Shown here: piece by piece, positions 36,198-45,150 of the stretch
Layout: every line of letters begins with the position of its first letter
Position numbering within the stretch: the first letter of the stretch is position 1
Assembly: GCA_009692515.1 (NCBI GenBank)
Contig: SHZA01000012.1
Location: 1-49,860 of the forward strand
Origin: Bdellovibrionales bacterium
GTDB lineage: Bacteria > Bdellovibrionota > FAC87 > UBA2466
Direction: 5' to 3'
DNA length: 49,860 nt
The notes under the pieces: model-generated
Database searches by the model: none
What the model was told of the DNA's origin: nothing
The model's input: the letters and a program-made list of their open reading frames with translations, nothing else
Translations under genes and position numbers: made by a program

Positions 36198-36701
36198 ATG
36201 CTAACCCACACAGAAATTATTAAGAAACTGAACCTAATTCCCCTTGAAGATGAGGGCGGTTTCTTTAGCCAAACATTTAAAGACAGCTCCTCTGTTTTAT
36301 TTCACAAGTCCAATAGCACAGACAAATTGCGAGCCGCTAGCACTGCTATCTATTTTCTTATCACACCAGACCATTTTTCAGTTTTACATCGTCTACCACA
36401 AGTTGAGATTTTTCATTTCTACTTAGGGTCTCCTGTTGAAATGTTACAAATTTGTCCTCTGGGAAATGTGAAAAAAATAATTTTAGGACACGATGTTTTA
36501 GGAGACCAGCAGGTACAGGTGATTATTGATAGAGCAACTTGGCAAGGCACTCGGTTGGTTCCAGGGGGGGATTGGGCTCTAATGGGTGCCACCGTTAGCC
36601 CAGGATTTGAGTTTTCAGATTTACAAGTTGCCTCACGAAGCGAACTCATCTTACAACACCCAAAACATGCCGATGAGATCCTTCAATTTACTCGAAGTTA
36701 A
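36198..36701 (+). CDS. DUF985 family cupin
   Basis: 167 residues matching the DUF985/cupin_5 family: GGFFSQTFKDSSSV at the start, STAIYFLITPDHFSVLHRLPQVEIFHFYLGSP in the middle (metal-contacting H/E positions of the cupin barrel), and LVPGGDWALMGATVSPGFEFSDLQVA near the end. The proteins are small beta-barrels of unknown activity, possibly sugar or small-molecule isomerases. It starts 13 bases after the coiled-coil gene and is convergent with the FAD oxidase gene. Confidence 0.88.
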   Translation: MLTHTEIIKKLNLIPLEDEGGFFSQTFKDSSSVLFHKSNSTDKLRAASTAIYFLITPDHFSVLHRLPQVEIFHFYLGSPVEMLQICPLGNVKKIILGHDVLGDQQVQVIIDRATWQGTRLVPGGDWALMGATVSPGFEFSDLQVASRSELILQHPKHADEILQFTRS

Positions 36702-36816
36702 TCAATCGGTTGATTGGCTTGGGGCCCAAAAAATCAATAGGTTGCTAGTAACCCCTAATCCGCTGTTTTTTTAATTAAAAGTTTTTTTAAAATTTTCGGT
36801 CGTGATCGGCGAAATC

Positions 36817-38232
36817 TTACAGCAGAGAAAAAACTTTATTTGGATTTAAAAGGTGTTGCGGATCAAACGCAGTTTTGATGGCTCTAAAAATAGCCATCTC
36901 TTGCGGGGTTCGTGATAATTCTACCCAACTTTTTTTCAAAAGCCCCACGCCATGTTCAGCAGAAGCACTACCGCCAAACTTTTTAAGAAGCAGATACAAC
37001 TCTTTCTCGAAAATATCACACTCATTTATAAAGGTTTCATGATCCACAGTGTCACGTCTTACAATATTAAGATGAGGACTCCCATCTCCAAAGTGGCCAA
37101 AAAGATATAATTCTGATTGTAATTTCATTGAGTGAAAAAGGGTTTCAGCTTCCTCAATAAACGGGACTACCTTATCCACGGCAACTGCGGTGTCATACTT
37201 ACGCACTTCATTAGTCAAAGAGATACTTTCCGTAATACCCTCTCGCAAACCCCAAATCTCCCTTTTTTCTGCAGAAGATTGCGACATTAATCCATCCACT
37301 ACAACATGAGCTGCCAAAACCTCCTCTAGCCAGCTCTCTAAGAGAACCTCGGGCTCTGTTCCCAAACCCATTTCTATCTCCATTAATACATAAAACTCAG
37401 AGGGTTTCTGTAATTTGGAACTACGTTTTAATTTAGTAATAACTGCTGTTAAACAACGCTGACTAAAAAACTCAAAAGCTAAGATCTCAAAAGGTCCTTT
37501 ACGGGCCTTTTCAAAAAGTTGACTCACGGCTAGTAAACTCGAAAGCGAAAAAAACAGGACCTTCTCTTTTTGGGGAAGTCTCACAAGCTTCAAAGTTGCC
37601 TCAGTAATCACAGCGAGAGTCCCCTCAGCACCGATTAATAACTGAATAAGATCATAACCGGTGTTGTTTTTTTCTAACCCCCGATTTAGTTCAATCACAT
37701 CACCATTCATCAAGACAATTTGTAAACCCGAAACCCATTTTCTCGTCATTCCATAACGAATCACTTTTACCCCACCCGCATTAGTGGATAGATTGCCACC
37801 CACTTCACAAGTTCCCTTAGAGGCTAAATCTATGGGCCATAAAAGCCCCTCTTTTGCGGCAGCTTCATGCACCGCCTCTGTAATGGCCCCTGCCTGCACT
37901 CTGATAGTTCGTCCCAGATTATCAACCGATGAGATTTTATTCATTCGAGAAAGACATAAAACCACCTCTCCATTAATAACGACCGCTCCGCCGGAAAGAC
38001 CGGTTCTCCCCCCCGAAGGAATCACCGCTATTTTTAACTCATTGCAGGTTTTTAAGATAAGAGACACCTGTTCCGTCGTTTTCGGAAGAAAAACTAAAAG
38101 TGGATCTCCGGTCAATCGCGTCCAATCTCCGCCGTATGGGGCGCAATCTTCTATAGATGACAAGAAAATATCATTGGGCAAGATGCCCTTAATAACTTCG
38201 ATGAGCTTTTGTTTTTTAAGATTTAAGTTCAT
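36817..38232 (-). CDS. FAD-binding 2-hydroxyacid dehydrogenase (GlcD/D-lactate dehydrogenase family)
   Basis: 471 residues from ATG 38232 (an upstream in-frame ATG at 38262 adds 10 residues and lies further inside the neighbour). The N-terminal FAD_binding_4 domain has PSGGRTGLSGGAVV (FAD pyrophosphate loop) and GGNLSTNAGGVKVIRYGMTR; the C-terminal FAD-oxidase domain has LFGHFGDGSPHLN and SAEHGVGLLKK with conserved His. The family oxidises glycolate, D-lactate or D-2-hydroxyglutarate to 2-ketoacids and passes electrons to quinone or cytochrome. It overlaps the FAH-family gene upstream by 17 bases, so they are translated together. The exact substrate cannot be told. Confidence 0.9.
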   Translation of the reverse strand: MNLNLKKQKLIEVIKGILPNDIFLSSIEDCAPYGGDWTRLTGDPLLVFLPKTTEQVSLILKTCNELKIAVIPSGGRTGLSGGAVVINGEVVLCLSRMNKISSVDNLGRTIRVQAGAITEAVHEAAAKEGLLWPIDLASKGTCEVGGNLSTNAGGVKVIRYGMTRKWVSGLQIVLMNGDVIELNRGLEKNNTGYDLIQLLIGAEGTLAVITEATLKLVRLPQKEKVLFFSLSSLLAVSQLFEKARKGPFEILAFEFFSQRCLTAVITKLKRSSKLQKPSEFYVLMEIEMGLGTEPEVLLESWLEEVLAAHVVVDGLMSQSSAEKREIWGLREGITESISLTNEVRKYDTAVAVDKVVPFIEEAETLFHSMKLQSELYLFGHFGDGSPHLNIVRRDTVDHETFINECDIFEKELYLLLKKFGGSASAEHGVGLLKKSWVELSRTPQEMAIFRAIKTAFDPQHLLNPNKVFSLL

Positions 38233-38851
38233 GCCATTGCAAACTAAATTGAATCGGTCCAAAGGTTAAAACTCCTGTGTCTCTAGGCAAAACTGAATTA
38301 ACCCCCTTAGGAGTTCCGGTGAAAACAATATCTCCAGGAAAAAGCGGAAAGTGCTCGCTAATATAAGCGATGCATTTTGGAGGACTAAAGGTCATTTCAG
38401 CTGCCTTTCCCTCTTGCCGCAATTCTCCATTCACCCTCAAAGAAAATACTGCGTCTGAAAATTGCGGAAATTCTTCCAAAGACACCCACGGGCCCACAAT
38501 CGCAGAATCCTGAAAAACCTTTGCGATAGTCCAAGGACCTCCTGTTTTTTTTAATGCCGCCTGTTTATCCCTTAGAGTCATATCTAACCCTACCGAAACA
38601 GCGCCTATGCACCTTTCTGCCTCCATTTCTGTCATCCGAAAACCACCCGATTTCAATTGAATGACTATTTCACACTCATGGTGAACAGACCCCTGGTGGG
38701 TTGGAATAGAAACGGACAAATTCTCGCCTTGTTTGGCCTGCCTTAAAACGCTGGGCGGTTTTAAAAAAATAACCGGTTTATCGACGTTAACATCTCCTAA
38801 TTCTTTGACGTGCTCCGCATAGTTTTTACCCACACAAATAATTTTGTCCAT
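38216..38851 (-). CDS. Fumarylacetoacetate hydrolase family protein
   Basis: 211 residues, the length of the small FAH-family enzymes (YcgM, 2-hydroxyhepta-2,4-diene-1,7-dioate isomerase, acylpyruvase). Signature blocks are ICVGKNYAEHVKELG, VIFLKPPSV, HHECEIVIQL (metal ligand E-x-E region), DMTLRDKQAALKKTGGPWTIAK, and FPGDIVFTGTPKGV. These hydrolyse or isomerise acylpyruvates such as oxaloacetate-related keto acids. It overlaps the 2-hydroxyacid dehydrogenase by 17 bases; together they suggest a small keto-acid/hydroxy-acid salvage operon. Confidence 0.92.
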   Translation of the reverse strand: MDKIICVGKNYAEHVKELGDVNVDKPVIFLKPPSVLRQAKQGENLSVSIPTHQGSVHHECEIVIQLKSGGFRMTEMEAERCIGAVSVGLDMTLRDKQAALKKTGGPWTIAKVFQDSAIVGPWVSLEEFPQFSDAVFSLRVNGELRQEGKAAEMTFSPPKCIAYISEHFPLFPGDIVFTGTPKGVNSVLPRDTGVLTFGPIQFSLQWHELKS

Positions 38852-39005
38852 AATCCACCCTAAATCGAAAACTGAAATCAGGAAGTATTAAAGATAATGG
38901 AGCCGCCTGTTAAAGGCAATTGCTGCTCTCCGTTATAAAAACTTTTAAAAACATCCTCTTTGGGTTTAAGATACCACCTCAAGACGATATGAAAAAGGAA
39001 CTCTC

Positions 39006-41009
39006 ATGAATATTAAATTAATACTTTTAGTGATCTTGGCGTCAGGATTTATTTCTAAATTTGGAATTGCTGTAGATTCCATATCTCCCATGCCACTACC
39101 CAAACAATTAAGAATTGAAAGTTCTCTTCCAAGAGAAAAGGTTTGGCGTCGTCTAACTTTAAAACAAAAGAAATTTGCTTACCACCTGATGAAAGCTGGG
39201 GTGGAGGGCAAAAAACTTCTCGCGCACCAAATTCATCGCCACTCTAATTTAATTCGGTCGTTTATTTTTGATTCGGTAACTCCAAAACAAATTATAGAAA
39301 CAAAAAAACTTCTTGGAGAGGATGGATTGCAGGAATATTTAACCTATGCCGCAAAATTTTTGGACCAAGGAGGTCCCTATGCAAGTTCGAATCGAAAGTA
39401 TCTTCTTAAAAAGAGTTCTCCGGAAAAAATAACACAATTAATCACTCGCCTCTCTCCCAAATGGCCCGATGCCACTAAGCTTGAGGTGGTTAAACTCATG
39501 ACAGATCCCGATTATGAGGTGCAGATTTATCCAGAAAATCAAGAGGGAAAAGGGCTGGAACTGACCGGTGGAAATCTTTATGCCCCCACTATCACTGGGA
39601 GGGAGGTAAAAGCGGTATTAGATAAAAGTCTAAAGATAAATCTTAACTGCAGAGTCGTAAGAACTGCCACCGAACTCACCTGTGAAGTTCAAACCACGTC
39701 GACACCAGGTGTGGTTGGAGACACTTTAATAAAAATAAATGAACACCTTAAAAATGCGCTTCCTTTTGCGGCTACCCAGTTTCAAAGAGATCAGATCACT
39801 AAAACCATGACCTATTTTGAAAAAGGGAATATTGACGATTTTAGGGCGGCCAATATCGCTTGGGTAAAGGACGGTTCTAATTCTCCCGTCGATCTCATGA
39901 TCGGTTGGGTAGAGGTTTATGAAGACTGGCTTGCTCGAATTGGCTCTTGGGAAAGCTATGTGCAGATAGTAGATCCTATCATTAGCAAACAGGCCCAAGC
40001 CTTAGCGACTCATGCTCAATACTTTGAAAATGAAATGCCCTATGGCACCTTTAAAAAAACCTTTCCCCCCAATTATGCTCCACCCGCTTTAATGGTTTAT
40101 TACTTTCAAGAAAGAGGAAGTTATCGAACTGGGGGATACAATCTTCCCAACTTTGACGACATTCGACGCGACGTAGGTGCAAAAAATATTATTCGTCTTC
40201 CCTTGCCAGGAGAAACGGAAGACCCCGCTTTTAAAGACATGTGGAGAGAGGCACTCTCAGAATATGTGGTGCCATCAAAAATAGATGTGATGATTGAAGA
40301 AAGAGAAAAAATTTGGAAGGTCTTGGTACTGCTTCATGAAATTATTGGACATGGCTCGGGAACCTATGACGAATCAAAGTTTGGAAAAAATGAAGACCCC
40401 ATTTCGGCCTTGGGCCCTTTAGGAAGTGCCCTGGAAGAGCAACGAGCAGATTTAACAGCGCTCATTTTTGGCGGAGATAAAACTCTTGTCGATGTGGGAA
40501 TCTATAAAACTAAGGAGGAGGCAAAAAAAACACTTCACCTTATGTATGATTTTTATGTGATGGATTTTATGCGTCGCACCTCTGGACAAAGAACCTTCAC
40601 CGAAGCTCACCAACGAGGTCATTGGTTGTTTATAAAAAAGCTTATAGCTGCCAATGCTATTGGCTGGATTTCTAAAACAGGAAAAGAAACTCACACCACC
40701 GATGATGGCATTCTAGTAGTTAAGGACCCTGAAAAATTTCAGGAGGTCTCGAAGGCTCTTCTTGGCCAATTGCAAAAGATTAAGGCCACCCGCGATGAAG
40801 AGGGATTAAAAAATCTCTTTGAGAAATACGCTCCCCTTGATGAGATTAACTCCGATTGGGCACAAGCTATTATCAAGCGCGGCGAATCCTTAAAAATAAA
40901 CTCAGGTTATGTAGAACAACCATGGATCGTTACCTCTTCTAGTCGGTTTAAATCTCTGGGCGGAAAGACACTAGAAAGCATAGCGCCATTTTGGCACGAA
41001 GCCTTTTAG
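39006..41009 (+). CDS. Secreted M49 (dipeptidyl-peptidase III-like) metallopeptidase
   Basis: 667 residues with a signal peptide (MNIKLILLVILASGFISKFG) and AAGGAA before the ATG. The zinc motif is HEIIGH at 444-449, the HEXXGH form found in peptidase family M49, and EEQRAD at 477-482 supplies the third ligand (E478), followed by helices typical of the catalytic lobe. DPP III removes dipeptides from the N-terminus of short peptides; most are cytosolic, so a secreted version is less usual and would suit digestion of prey or environmental peptides in the periplasm. Family assignment is firm by motif; the peptide specificity is not known. Confidence 0.88.
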   Translation: MNIKLILLVILASGFISKFGIAVDSISPMPLPKQLRIESSLPREKVWRRLTLKQKKFAYHLMKAGVEGKKLLAHQIHRHSNLIRSFIFDSVTPKQIIETKKLLGEDGLQEYLTYAAKFLDQGGPYASSNRKYLLKKSSPEKITQLITRLSPKWPDATKLEVVKLMTDPDYEVQIYPENQEGKGLELTGGNLYAPTITGREVKAVLDKSLKINLNCRVVRTATELTCEVQTTSTPGVVGDTLIKINEHLKNALPFAATQFQRDQITKTMTYFEKGNIDDFRAANIAWVKDGSNSPVDLMIGWVEVYEDWLARIGSWESYVQIVDPIISKQAQALATHAQYFENEMPYGTFKKTFPPNYAPPALMVYYFQERGSYRTGGYNLPNFDDIRRDVGAKNIIRLPLPGETEDPAFKDMWREALSEYVVPSKIDVMIEEREKIWKVLVLLHEIIGHGSGTYDESKFGKNEDPISALGPLGSALEEQRADLTALIFGGDKTLVDVGIYKTKEEAKKTLHLMYDFYVMDFMRRTSGQRTFTEAHQRGHWLFIKKLIAANAIGWISKTGKETHTTDDGILVVKDPEKFQEVSKALLGQLQKIKATRDEEGLKNLFEKYAPLDEINSDWAQAIIKRGESLKINSGYVEQPWIVTSSSRFKSLGGKTLESIAPFWHEAF

Positions 41010-41329
41010 GGTTTTATTTTATTGCCAGGAGTTGCTTGCTAAAAAATTGTTTGTGTTTTTGACCTCCGTTCCTTTAAGGGGCCTAGTGAGTAGTCACTGC
41101 TTAGTGGTTAATCACAAGGCTTTTCAGAGAATACCCTCTGACTATCCATGAAAAGCATCTCATAATTTCATGTCTAAATTGTGTTGTAAAAATTAATTGT
41201 TAACGACTTAAGTACGATTGAAGCTCTTTCAAAAAAATGATGTAAAAAAACCTAAACCCCCTCATCAGAAATACATAGTTGACCGATACAATGGTAAGTA
41301 GAACCCACTTTTAACCAAAGGCTTACAAT
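41010..41329. other. Intergenic region upstream of the acidic lipoprotein gene
   Basis: No gene is supported in these 320 bases. A small hairpin AGTGA-GTAG-TCACT lies near 41085-41098. The 3' part is A+T-rich and should hold the promoter for the lipoprotein gene, with TTGACC at 41279-41284 and TACAAT close after it, but the two elements are too close together to be a matched pair. Confidence 0.4.
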
Positions 41330-42283
41330 ATGAGTACATCTAAAATAGTCTCCTTCATTAAATTACCAATATGGGGCTTCCTAGCACTGACCTGTATTTC
41401 CTGTGCTCATCAATCTAAAGAGAGTGCACTCATGATCGACTCTGAAGCACCCGGAGACATGCATGTCTGGTCCGAATCAAAACAGGTCGACGAAGTGGTC
41501 ACGGCCGAAAACAATACAGAAGAGGCTCAATTAGAATCTATTGAGGAGGAGGCTTCATTAGAGGTCGCGGTAAATTTAAATAATGTAGAGAACAATGTAG
41601 ACTCCACCGAACAGGAAAACACCGAAATTCCTGTAGCCGAAACGAATCCGAGCAAGGAGTCTCTTGCTTTAGATGAACATAAAGACAACTTAGATGTCCC
41701 TATCGATGTCCAGGAGCCGATAAAATCAATTGCTCCCGAACTAAAAGCAGCCCTTCCTGTCATCGTAGCCACTCAAACTGCTAAGTGGGAAGAGTCAGCC
41801 ACCGAGACTGCGGTTACAGAAGAAGCGGTCAAACCTGAAAGCGCCATTGTTAGAGAGGTCTCTTCAGAAGTTCCCTCGGAGGAAATAACTCCACCTTCTA
41901 TAGCTGCCCCTACAATAGGCGTACCCTCAAAAGTAAAAACTCAAGAGTCGGCTCCTATTCGAAAGCCAAATGGGAAAAGCAGATCAAAAATTAGAAACAC
42001 AAAACAAAGCGACGAAAAAGTATCTATTAATACCCAGGCTTTTAAAGTTAGTCCACCCGCACCCTCTATTGAGATTGTAGACTCCGCCAAACTAGTTCTC
42101 ATCGAGCCCAAAGCAAATGCTTTAGGTGAAGAGGAGGAGGTGTCACCGGAGTTAGCAAGTGTGGAGATTGCTACTTTTATTAAGCATCATTGGCTAGCCG
42201 TTTTAATCACAACGTTATGCGGAACCTTAGGACTCTACCTACTAGTTAAACGTAATAAAGAGGATGAGTCTCAGACTATTTAG
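41330..42283 (+). CDS. Acidic lipoprotein-like protein with additional C-terminal membrane helix (unknown function)
   Basis: 317 residues. The N-terminus has a hydrophobic segment ending LTCISCAH, where C25 fits a lipoprotein cleavage site (Ile -2, Ser -1), although the -3 residue is Cys. The long middle is Glu/Ser/Val/Pro-rich and probably unstructured. The last 35 residues hold a hydrophobic helix (about 287-308, WLAVLITTLCGTLGLYLLV) then KRNK and a polar tail. A protein with a lipid anchor and a membrane helix could tether two membranes or both ends of one. No domain is recognised. A strong terminator follows. Confidence 0.6.
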   Translation: MSTSKIVSFIKLPIWGFLALTCISCAHQSKESALMIDSEAPGDMHVWSESKQVDEVVTAENNTEEAQLESIEEEASLEVAVNLNNVENNVDSTEQENTEIPVAETNPSKESLALDEHKDNLDVPIDVQEPIKSIAPELKAALPVIVATQTAKWEESATETAVTEEAVKPESAIVREVSSEVPSEEITPPSIAAPTIGVPSKVKTQESAPIRKPNGKSRSKIRNTKQSDEKVSINTQAFKVSPPAPSIEIVDSAKLVLIEPKANALGEEEEVSPELASVEIATFIKHHWLAVLITTLCGTLGLYLLVKRNKEDESQTI

Positions 42284-42303
42284 TTCTCTGTATCGTTAGT
42301 ATT

Positions 42304-44319
42304 TTAGTGAAATCGCCCTTCGGTCTGCTGGCTGAGGGGCGATTTTTTTTGTGTTAAAGGAGGCATTGTTCTCTCTTGTCGACGAGCACCGGCACGATTG
42401 GGTCGATACCCAGTCGATTTAGCTTTATCATCACCCAAGTTGCTTTTAACCTGATGAACATACTCTCCCTGAAACCTGCGATTGGTTTTTTCCATTCTTG
42501 CCTCTAGCGCTTGCTTAGGAGCTCTAGAAGAAATTAAAGAATCACAGCCGTCGCCAATAAGATCGGTGCGCCCCGCTTGCTCTAAGGCCTTTCTTACTTC
42601 AAAATAATTCTCTGGTTTAAAAAACTGTAAAAGAGCTCGCTGTAGTTTTCGATCTCTTAAGTGCTTCGCAATAAAAACCTCCTTCTTAGTAAAGGGGTCT
42701 AGTCCTGTGTGATACATACAGGTGGCTACATCAAATGGCGCAGGAATAAAATCTTGCACCTGGTCAGGCTTATATCCATTTCTTTTCAAAAAAAGAGCTA
42801 GATCGATCATCGCATTAAGATCGGAACCCGGATGACTGGAAATAAAGTAAGGCACTAAATACTGTTTCGGCTTTCCCACCTCTTTAGTAACCTGCTTAAA
42901 TTTTTCTCCAAAACTTTCAAAGTTATCAATGCCGGGTTTTTTCATGAGACTCAAAACTTTTTTATCTGTGTGTTCAGGAGCTACTTTTAAGTGACCGCCC
43001 ACATGATGAGCCGCTAGCTCCCTCATATAATCATCAGATAATTGAGCTAAATCCATCCGCACACCACTGGCCACAAATACTTTTCTGATTCCAGGAACCC
43101 TTCTTGATTTCTGCATCAGCGTCACTAGGGGGCCGTGGTCGGTTCCTAAAAGTTTACAGATGGTGGGATCAATACAAGATTGTCGGCGGCATTTCGCTTC
43201 GATGTCAGGACGACTACACCGCATTTGATACATGTTCGCTGTGGGCCCACCGATATCACTGATCACACCCGAGAAGTCTTTGCTTTTTCCTAGAGAGGTG
43301 AGCTCCTTTAAAATTGATTCTTCAGAACGGGATTGAATAATTTTTCCTTGATGCGCGGTAATCGAACAAAAAGTACACCCCCCAAAACATCCACGCATGA
43401 TAGTGACAGAATCTTTTATCATCTGAAAAGAAGGAATCGATTCCGAGTAAGAGGGATGTGCTTTTCTTGTATAAGGAAACCCATAAATCCGATCCATTTG
43501 CTTTTCAGATAAAGGTAGATCGGGAGGATTAACGACCACAGCTTGTTTATCGTGATACTGGACTAAAGCGGCTGCATTAAAAGGATTTGTGTGTGTGTGA
43601 ATTATTTTAGTTGCCTCTGCAAAAGAAAATCGATCGCTGGTTACTTTTTCAAAGGACGGTATCGTAATCGAAGGCCTCGACTCAAAGTCTAGCGGAGGTG
43701 TTTCAGAAGCTCCTAATGCGTAAGCAACCCCTCGCATGTTTCGCAAATCTTTAACGGTCTCGCCGTCAGAAAGACGTTTTGCAATTTCTAAGATGGGTCT
43801 TTCGCCCATTCCATAAACAACTAAGTCCGCCTTACTATCTAGTAAAATAGATCGTTTGACGGTGTCACTCCAAAAATCATAGTGAGCCAATCTTCTCAAT
43901 GAAGCTTCGACCCCACCCGCAATCACAGGTACACCAGGAAAGGCTTCTCTCGATCTTTGGCAATAGGCTAGTGTGGCTCGGTCTGGACGCAGTCCAATTT
44001 TTCCGCCAGGTGAATAGGCATCATCATTTCGAACTTTTTTGTTCGCCGTATAATGATTGATCATGGAATCCATATTTCCTGCACTGATCCCAAAAAATAA
44101 CCGTGGTCTTCCAAATCGCTTCCACTCTTCACAGGTATTCCACTTAGGTTGACTCAAAAGAGCCACTCGATAACCAGCCGCCTCCAACACTCGCCCTAAA
44201 ATCGCCATGGCAAAACTAGGGTGGTCCACATAAGCATCGCCGGTTACAATCACCACATCGACATAGTCCCACTTCCTTTGGACCATCTCTTCTCGAGTCA
44301 TTATAAGAAAGGACCCCAC
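42304..44319 (-). CDS. ygiQ: YgiQ family radical SAM protein
   Basis: 671 residues. The N-terminus reads FLIMTREEM followed by VTGDAYVDHPSFAMAILGRVLE, closely matching YgiQ. The radical-SAM cluster is C311-x3-C315-x2-C318 in MRGCFGGCTFC. Further blocks are GGPTANMYQM, YLVPYFISSHPGSDL and DFIPAPFDVATCMYHTG, again of the family. It is an iron-sulfur protein using S-adenosylmethionine; its reaction is not known. Three starts are possible: GTG 44319 (used here, because conserved residues precede the next ATG), ATG 44301 and ATG 44286. A hairpin covers the GTG start. Confidence 0.93.
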   Translation of the reverse strand: MGSFLIMTREEMVQRKWDYVDVVIVTGDAYVDHPSFAMAILGRVLEAAGYRVALLSQPKWNTCEEWKRFGRPRLFFGISAGNMDSMINHYTANKKVRNDDAYSPGGKIGLRPDRATLAYCQRSREAFPGVPVIAGGVEASLRRLAHYDFWSDTVKRSILLDSKADLVVYGMGERPILEIAKRLSDGETVKDLRNMRGVAYALGASETPPLDFESRPSITIPSFEKVTSDRFSFAEATKIIHTHTNPFNAAALVQYHDKQAVVVNPPDLPLSEKQMDRIYGFPYTRKAHPSYSESIPSFQMIKDSVTIMRGCFGGCTFCSITAHQGKIIQSRSEESILKELTSLGKSKDFSGVISDIGGPTANMYQMRCSRPDIEAKCRRQSCIDPTICKLLGTDHGPLVTLMQKSRRVPGIRKVFVASGVRMDLAQLSDDYMRELAAHHVGGHLKVAPEHTDKKVLSLMKKPGIDNFESFGEKFKQVTKEVGKPKQYLVPYFISSHPGSDLNAMIDLALFLKRNGYKPDQVQDFIPAPFDVATCMYHTGLDPFTKKEVFIAKHLRDRKLQRALLQFFKPENYFEVRKALEQAGRTDLIGDGCDSLISSRAPKQALEARMEKTNRRFQGEYVHQVKSNLGDDKAKSTGYRPNRAGARRQERTMPPLTQKKSPLSQQTEGRFH
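42310..42350 (+). terminator. Rho-independent terminator of the acidic lipoprotein gene, within the ygiQ 3' end
   Basis: AAATCGCCC at 42310-42318 pairs with GGGCGATTT at 42337-42345, leaving an 18-base apical region, and is followed by a T run to 42350. It lies 26 bases after the lipoprotein stop codon. On the other strand it encodes most of the last 14 residues of YgiQ. Confidence 0.88.
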
Positions 44320-44333
44320 AGGGGGTCTTTCTT
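44305..44333 (-). promoter_or_regulatory. Hairpin over the ygiQ translation start
   Basis: AAGAAAGGACCCC at 44305-44317 and GGGGGTCTTTCTT at 44321-44333 can pair with 11 of 13 Watson-Crick positions plus one G-U, with a three-base loop. On the minus strand it is followed by CCTTTCTTATAATG. It could be a terminator-like attenuator or a translation-control structure. It includes the GTG start codon in the loop if that start is right. Confidence 0.5.
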
Positions 44334-44456
44334 CTTGGTGGCAAGTATTTGAAATCTCATCTAAAATTGTAATAGCTCCTGGATAAATATCCCTTTGGTT
44401 ACCATTTTCAGGAAAGTAAATCTAGTGGCGTCTTTTGTCCCTAAAACTGGAGAGTT

Positions 44457-45119
44457 ATGAATCAACCTCATCTTGCTATTATCGACCCTGCGGTCCGCAC
44501 TCCAGAGATCGATTGTTTCAATCAAATCGCTATGAGATCTGCCATTAAAACCTCCTACCATCTGCCCGCACTTTTTGGGATGGAGACTTTAATCGCATTA
44601 GAAAAATCGATTACCGCTTTTATTATTTTGGGAAGCTCCTCTAGCGTTCACGATCGAGCCCCTTGGCAAATTAAGTTAGAGGCCTGGTTAAAGCCACAAC
44701 TAGAACTTAAGAAACCTACGTTTGGATTTTGTTATGGTCACCAAATGTTAGCCTACCTATACGAAGGCAAAATAGATTTTCTTTTTACCGACAAACATAA
44801 ACTACAAGGATTTAGAGAAACTCACCTTCAGAAAAATCCACTCTGGAAAAACCAAAAACTTTTTGGAGAGCTTTATGTCTCTCATCGTGAAGCCGTTACC
44901 GAGTGTCCAAAATCTATGCAGGTAATCGGATCAAGTTCTGAAGTTGCTATTGATGGACTTTGTCATAACTCACTCCCTATCTGGTCGGTACAGGCACACC
45001 CGGAATCGACCCCACTTTTTCTGAATAATATGGGCGACCCACATAATGTCGGGCCTCAAGCCTTTGATTTTGGGAAACAAATTATCGACCACTTCTTAAC
45101 GCTTGTTCGGAGCCGATAA
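44457..45119 (+). CDS. Class I glutamine amidotransferase-like protein
   Basis: 220 residues with the GATase1 triad: nucleophile C92 in FGFCYGHQM and H181/E183 in VQAHPEST. This is the arrangement of the glutaminase domain of GMP synthase, but without the synthase part, as in stand-alone members that deglutamylate or hydrolyse gamma-glutamyl compounds. GGAGAG precedes the ATG. It opens the five-gene operon ending in the SDR, with 31 bases to the next gene. It might remove a glutamyl group or supply ammonia to a downstream product, but this is inference. It is divergent from ygiQ. Confidence 0.88.
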   Translation: MNQPHLAIIDPAVRTPEIDCFNQIAMRSAIKTSYHLPALFGMETLIALEKSITAFIILGSSSSVHDRAPWQIKLEAWLKPQLELKKPTFGFCYGHQMLAYLYEGKIDFLFTDKHKLQGFRETHLQKNPLWKNQKLFGELYVSHREAVTECPKSMQVIGSSSEVAIDGLCHNSLPIWSVQAHPESTPLFLNNMGDPHNVGPQAFDFGKQIIDHFLTLVRSR

Positions 45120-45150
45120 GAGGGAGTATCCTTATAGAAAATAGACCGTT

